Below are positions 16,114 to 19,085 of a stretch of 19,085 nucleotides of DNA, piece after piece. The notes beneath the pieces are model-generated. The model did not search any database and was not told the origin of the DNA. It saw only the letters and a list, made by a program, of their open reading frames with translations. How positions within the stretch are numbered: position 1 is the stretch's first letter; the number at the start of each line of letters is the position of its first letter. A program made the translations under genes and the position numbers. This stretch comes from Acidobacteriaceae bacterium (GTDB taxonomy: Bacteria > Acidobacteriota > Terriglobia > Terriglobales > Acidobacteriaceae), in assembly GCA_030042915.1 (NCBI GenBank), contig JASHYS010000082.1, positions 1-19,085 on the forward strand, in the 5' to 3' direction.

Positions 16114-17085
16114 TCAAGCGATGTGCTTACTCTGTAATCGCCCTGGCTTCATCCTGCTGAAGACCAAAGGTCCCAGAAACATGCCCGCAACGCCGGCGGC
16201 CAGGTAATCAAAATAGCCGAGCACGCAGCCCAAAGCAGACGAACTCGACGCGAGCAGGGCGAAGGCGAATTGGAGCGGGTAAAAGACGATGGCCGTGACG
16301 CCGATGCAAACTGCGTAGCGTAGGAGTTTGGCTGCGCCGCCGCCGCTGCGCGGATCGAAGTTGACAAAGCGTTGTTCCAACGGGCCTGCGATGGCGACGC
16401 CGGTAAGGAAGCCGCAGTATGCATCTTGCTCCTGCACCTGGCCGTCGATATGTCCGCCACGCAGGCCAGCCGCGAGCAGCCAGACCACTGCGGAGGCCGC
16501 GACGCCGAAGGTGATCTGGTATCCGTAGGGAAGCTTTGCCCAGAGGGCAGCGAGGCGGTCGGCATAGGCGATTGCGATCAAGGCCATGACCAGTCCCGCG
16601 GCCCAGCCGATCAAAACATCCTCAGCGTAGTGCACGCCGAGATAGGGGCGCGAAGCTCCGATGCAAAGGATGCCGGCGGCCAGAATGATGCGGAGAATGC
16701 GATTTCGAGTGAGAGCGAAAAAGTACGAGTAGAACGCTGCACAGCTCACGGCGTGACCTGAAGGCGTGGAATATGTGAGGGCCAGCGATTTGGCCTGGGC
16801 CGGTGTGAGCGCCCACTTCCGCAGATAGGACCCCTCCTGAACAAAAGGGCGTGGGTTTTTGATGACGATCTTCAGAATCCCATTGAGCGAGCCGGCCAGC
16901 AGAACCAGCACCGAGAGGCGTATGGCGAGGCGTTTCTCCCACGCCACATAGAGAAGCATGGTGAGCAGAAAATAGAATTTGGCCGTGCCCAACAAGCTGG
17001 CCAGCAGGAAAAACCGCGTCAGCCAGTCTTCGCGGTGATTGGCCAGGAATTGCACAAATTGAAGATTGAAGTGCGGATGGATCAT
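16114..17085 (-). CDS. PAP2 family membrane phosphatase
   Basis: An integral membrane phosphatase of 323 residues. The three PAP2 motifs are complete: K72 to R79-P80 (KIVIKNPRP), PSGHA (S109, H111) and SRPYLGVHYAED (R146, nucleophile H152, D156). At least six hydrophobic helices surround them. The C-terminal 140 residues are an additional membrane region not needed for the core fold. Likely substrates are undecaprenyl pyrophosphate or a phosphatidic-acid-type lipid, acting at the outer face of the membrane; the choice cannot be made from sequence. The start codon overlaps the stop of the upstream metallohydrolase as ATGA (17082-17085), so translation is probably coupled. Confidence 0.9.
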   Translation of the reverse strand: MIHPHFNLQFVQFLANHREDWLTRFFLLASLLGTAKFYFLLTMLLYVAWEKRLAIRLSVLVLLAGSLNGILKIVIKNPRPFVQEGSYLRKWALTPAQAKSLALTYSTPSGHAVSCAAFYSYFFALTRNRILRIILAAGILCIGASRPYLGVHYAEDVLIGWAAGLVMALIAIAYADRLAALWAKLPYGYQITFGVAASAVVWLLAAGLRGGHIDGQVQEQDAYCGFLTGVAIAGPLEQRFVNFDPRSGGGAAKLLRYAVCIGVTAIVFYPLQFAFALLASSSSALGCVLGYFDYLAAGVAGMFLGPLVFSRMKPGRLQSKHIA

Positions 17086-18779
17086 CGTCCGTCTTTCGAC
17101 GCCTTCGGCTGCGCCGATTGATCCCGGCCGCAGTCGTTGTCAAGGTTCCAGTTTACGTAGATGGGGTTGGCAATAAGCCACAACTTGCCGCCCGGACCCG
17201 TGACTTCGGCGCGAATCCAATGACGCCGCCCATCGCTTGTCCAGGGCAAGGGAATCGTCTCCTGATCCAAGCCGACCTCAGAGTTTGTGGGTGCAGGTAG
17301 GTCGTGCCCATCCACGATCCAATGGATTTTTCCTCCCGCGGCAGCGGTGACACGGGCTTCGAATTGCACCCCGATCCCCTCGGCGGCGTCGAGCAAGTCG
17401 CCGCCATGCGCCGTCTGGTTGGCGGCCTCCGCTGTCACCTCGAGCAAACGGTCGCGGGTTCCGGCAACATCGATGAAGACGTGGCCGGCGCGAATGCCGT
17501 CGATAATTGCGGGCGTCGACAGTTCGGCCGCGTAGACCACCGTGGTGGGGCTGCCGATCGAGCCGACCTGATCCAGCGGCTGCATGGGACGATGATTGTC
17601 GCTGCCGCCGATTCCGGTCAGCCGGCAACCCAGGTTCAGCTCTTTATCCCAAAAAGGAAGATCGGAAAGGCCGTGCGACTGGCTCCCGCCATTCACTGCC
17701 TCGACGCCGGTGAGCAATTTCATGTCGACCGGCGTGGAGGGCGTCCAACCGCAGCCCAGGCAGATTTCACCGCTGGGCGACAGGGGATGGTTGATCGAAG
17801 TGATAGCGCCAACGCGCTGGGCGCTCGCAAGAATCGTGTTCACGTCGGGGACAGTATGTCCGTCGAGGCGGAAGTCGATCAAATCGGTGCTGCCCAGGAA
17901 GTTGATGTGGCCCTGGAAGGTGGTAATCTCGCGGCCCGGAATCAGGAGCACCTTGTCGAAGTACGGTTGCAGCTCGCGCATCGCGTCGTACTGCGAGCTC
18001 GCGTTGTGATCGGTGATGGCGATGAAGTCCAAACCGCGGCGCGCGGCTGCATCGACCGTGAAAAAGACGGGACAGGGAACCATTTTGCCGCTTTGGCTGG
18101 GACATTGGCCGTCGCTGTGCGCCGTGTGCATGTGCAGATCGCCGCGAAACCAACCCGGGGCCCCCACGGACTGGTTTTCGTCCGTGGGGTGGGAGCCCGG
18201 GGCCCCCACGGACTGGTTTTCGTCCGTGGGGTGAGAGGCCGGCCCTGAGCGCAATGGCTCGCGCAGCACGGCGGGTTCGGCAGCCACTGCGCCGGTGCTC
18301 GAGAGAAAGACGTGAATGGTGTAGTGCGACTCGACCGCGGCGCGAATGTTGGGCACGCCGATCAGAACGTTCCATTCGCCCGCTGGAATGGCGCCCGGCA
18401 GGCACGAGGGAGTGGCATCCATCAGGCCGACGGTGAGCGTGGATTTATTGCCGCCGCTCCAGCAGCGCAGGCCGGCCGGGTCGAGAAGACCGAGATCGAG
18501 ATCGGTGTGCTGCTCCTTGCCGGTATAAGCAAAAGTAATAGTCACGCGCTCAGTGCCCTCCGGTACGGCGAACGGCACTTTGATGTAGCTTTGGTTTTGC
18601 TCGCCCGTCACCGTACCTTCGAGCACCAGCTCGGACCCGGGTGTTTGCGCCGTCTGACTTGCAGGCTGCGCGACGCCGCTGGCCGTAGCCAGAGAGCAGA
18701 GCAAAGCCAAACGAAGGGCTGAAGTCAGCAACATTCTTCGCCGGGAAAGCGGGTTTTTGTTCAAAATAGACACGTTCAT
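17082..18779 (-). CDS. Secreted PHP-domain metallohydrolase (CehA/McbA-like)
   Basis: An exported protein of 565 residues. The N terminus has SRRRMLL before a hydrophobic stretch (residues 12-38), compatible with a Tat signal although the motif is imperfect. Residues at about 50-160 form a beta-sandwich-like domain. The PHP domain begins at about 211: DLHMHTAHSDG (H216, H218, D223), ITDHN (D257, H258), GREITT (E285), H291, H331 and GGSDNH (D394, H396), a complete set for a di- or trinuclear metal site. The family hydrolyses phosphoesters and some esters; the substrate is unknown. Residues 182-195 and 196-209 are two identical copies of SHPTDENQSVGAPG, encoded by tandem palindromic repeats, forming the linker before the PHP domain. 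The ATG at 18779 lacks a clear ribosome site; M16 is an alternative start but would cut the arginine-rich part of the signal. It overlaps the PAP2 gene by four bases. Confidence 0.88.
   Translation of the reverse strand: MNVSILNKNPLSRRRMLLTSALRLALLCSLATASGVAQPASQTAQTPGSELVLEGTVTGEQNQSYIKVPFAVPEGTERVTITFAYTGKEQHTDLDLGLLDPAGLRCWSGGNKSTLTVGLMDATPSCLPGAIPAGEWNVLIGVPNIRAAVESHYTIHVFLSSTGAVAAEPAVLREPLRSGPASHPTDENQSVGAPGSHPTDENQSVGAPGWFRGDLHMHTAHSDGQCPSQSGKMVPCPVFFTVDAAARRGLDFIAITDHNASSQYDAMRELQPYFDKVLLIPGREITTFQGHINFLGSTDLIDFRLDGHTVPDVNTILASAQRVGAITSINHPLSPSGEICLGCGWTPSTPVDMKLLTGVEAVNGGSQSHGLSDLPFWDKELNLGCRLTGIGGSDNHRPMQPLDQVGSIGSPTTVVYAAELSTPAIIDGIRAGHVFIDVAGTRDRLLEVTAEAANQTAHGGDLLDAAEGIGVQFEARVTAAAGGKIHWIVDGHDLPAPTNSEVGLDQETIPLPWTSDGRRHWIRAEVTGPGGKLWLIANPIYVNWNLDNDCGRDQSAQPKASKDGR
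18154..18237. repeat. Tandem pair of 42-base palindromic units inside a coding region
   Basis: Two copies, 18154-18195 and 18196-18237, differ at one base (GGGAG versus GAGAG at the right end). Each contains a perfect 10-base inverted repeat, CCCCACGGAC and GTCCGTGGGG, around an 8-base loop TGGTTTTC (stems 18162-18171/18180-18189 and 18204-18213/18222-18231), preceded by GGGGCCCC. The unit length is divisible by three, so each copy adds 14 residues to the PHP-domain protein without breaking the frame. The form is that of a REP-like dispersed palindrome. Confidence 0.85.
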
Positions 18780-18853
18780 CTATATACAGCAACTGAACGC
18801 GCGATTCCAGCAGGCCGGCCCCTGGCACATCCGGCGCCGTAAATCGGAGGGAG

Positions 18854-18873
18854 CAGCAGCCTTTGGGCTGCTG
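18854..18873. repeat. Short hairpin, 8-base stem
   Basis: CAGCAGCC and GGCTGCTG pair perfectly around a four-base TTTG loop. It lies about 75 bases upstream of the PHP-domain gene start, next to a second palindrome. It has no T-run, so it is more like a dispersed REP-type palindrome than a terminator. Confidence 0.5.
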
Positions 18874-18890
18874 AATTCCGCACGAGAAAC

Positions 18891-18912
18891 CCGCGCGGCT
18901 TTAGCCGCGGGC
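18891..18912. repeat. GCGGCTTTAGCCGC palindrome (REP-like)
   Basis: GCGGC and GCCGC flank a TTTA loop, and the stem extends to CCC/GGG across a two-base bulge. On the plus strand it is followed by TTTT, so weak terminator activity rightwards is possible, but no plus-strand gene ends here. From general knowledge, GCGGCTAAAGCCGC-like palindromes recur in acidobacterial genomes; that is recalled, not checked. Confidence 0.45.
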
Positions 18913-18976
18913 TTTTCGCGGCCAAATCTGACATCTCACGCAGATACCAGGAGGCCCGCAGTCAAACAAAGAAATA

Positions 18977-19012
18977 CCCGCATCCGTAGCGGTGACCTGC
19001 GCCGGATGCGGG
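18977..19012 (-). terminator. Probable rho-independent terminator of the outer-membrane protein gene
   Basis: CCCGCATCC and GGATGCGGG form a perfect nine-base stem around an 18-base loop. Read on the minus strand the stem is followed by TATTTCTTTGTTT, a T-rich tail. It lies 35 bases past the stop codon at 19048, in the right orientation to end that transcript before the PHP-domain gene. The long loop is atypical. Confidence 0.55.
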
Positions 19013-19018
19013 ATAAGC

Positions 19019-19050
19019 TAAGACACGCGTTACAGGAGGCCCGTGTCTTA
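19019..19050 (-). repeat. Nine-base inverted repeat overlapping a stop codon
   Basis: TAAGACACG and CGTGTCTTA pair perfectly with a 14-base loop. The right arm includes the stop codon of the partial outer-membrane protein gene. With the stem at 18977-19012 it makes two consecutive hairpins at the 3' end of that transcript, perhaps protecting or terminating the mRNA. Confidence 0.5.
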
Positions 19051-19085
19051 GAAATACATTTTGAGCGCCAGCTGCAGCGTGCGCG
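19048..19085 (-). CDS. C-terminal end of an outer-membrane beta-barrel protein (partial)
   Basis: Only the last 11 codons and the TAA stop are in the window; they read RTLQLALKMYF. A final strand of alternating residues ending in phenylalanine is the signature of outer-membrane barrels recognised by the BAM complex, and R-x-L-Q-x-A-L-K-x-x-F is common at the end of TonB-dependent receptor-like proteins. The gene extends beyond the right edge. The family assignment rests on this short tail only. Confidence 0.55.
   Translation of the reverse strand, partial: RTLQLALKMYF

Noticed and set aside
1..19085. CRISPR arrays, tRNA or rRNA genes, insertion sequences, prophage genes.
   Set aside because: No regularly spaced repeat array with unique spacers, no recognisable tRNA or rRNA sequence, and no transposase, integrase or phage structural product was found in any frame.

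Overview
The window is GC-rich bacterial chromosome. The protein style (a secreted S9 peptidase, a large Ser/Thr/Gly-rich secreted beta-propeller-like protein, the tail of a TonB-receptor-like outer-membrane protein, dispersed palindromes) suggests an Acidobacteriota member of the Terriglobia type. That assignment is inference; no rRNA or tRNA gene is present to confirm it.

Layout. Positions 37-5950, minus strand: central carbon metabolism, transcribed as sdhA-sdhC-sdhD-sdhB and then, after 104 bases, a MaeB-type malic enzyme/phosphotransacetylase fusion. Succinate oxidation yields fumarate, which becomes malate, and malic enzyme turns malate into pyruvate, so the genes make metabolic sense together. 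Positions 5951-6269: divergent intergenic region. Positions 6270-8645, plus: secreted dipeptidyl-peptidase-IV-like S9 serine peptidase. Positions 8646-9133: non-coding, with three near-identical 13-base motifs and a near-consensus sigma-70-type promoter.

Positions 9134-15667, plus: the most interesting part. A large secreted protein of unknown role is followed by a compact peptide-modification (RiPP-type) cassette. It holds a 59-residue precursor-like peptide (YxxP leader motif, short Cys-containing tail ending in Ser), a truncated S24/S26-type signal-peptidase-like gene, an HPr-kinase-like kinase, a PqqD-type leader-binding protein, a radical SAM/SPASM enzyme and an uncharacterised nucleotidyltransferase. 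Genes are spaced 0-70 bases apart or overlap. No lasso cyclase, YcaO, LanM or dedicated ABC exporter is present, so the product class is not one I can name.

Positions 15738-16088, plus: a small membrane protein. Positions 16114-18779, minus: a translationally coupled pair of a secreted PHP-domain (CehA/McbA-like) metallohydrolase and a membrane PAP2 phosphatase. The PHP gene contains two tandem 42-base palindromic units that are translated in frame as a duplicated 14-residue linker. Positions 18780-19085: further palindromes, a probable terminator and the last 11 codons of an outer-membrane beta-barrel gene running off the window.
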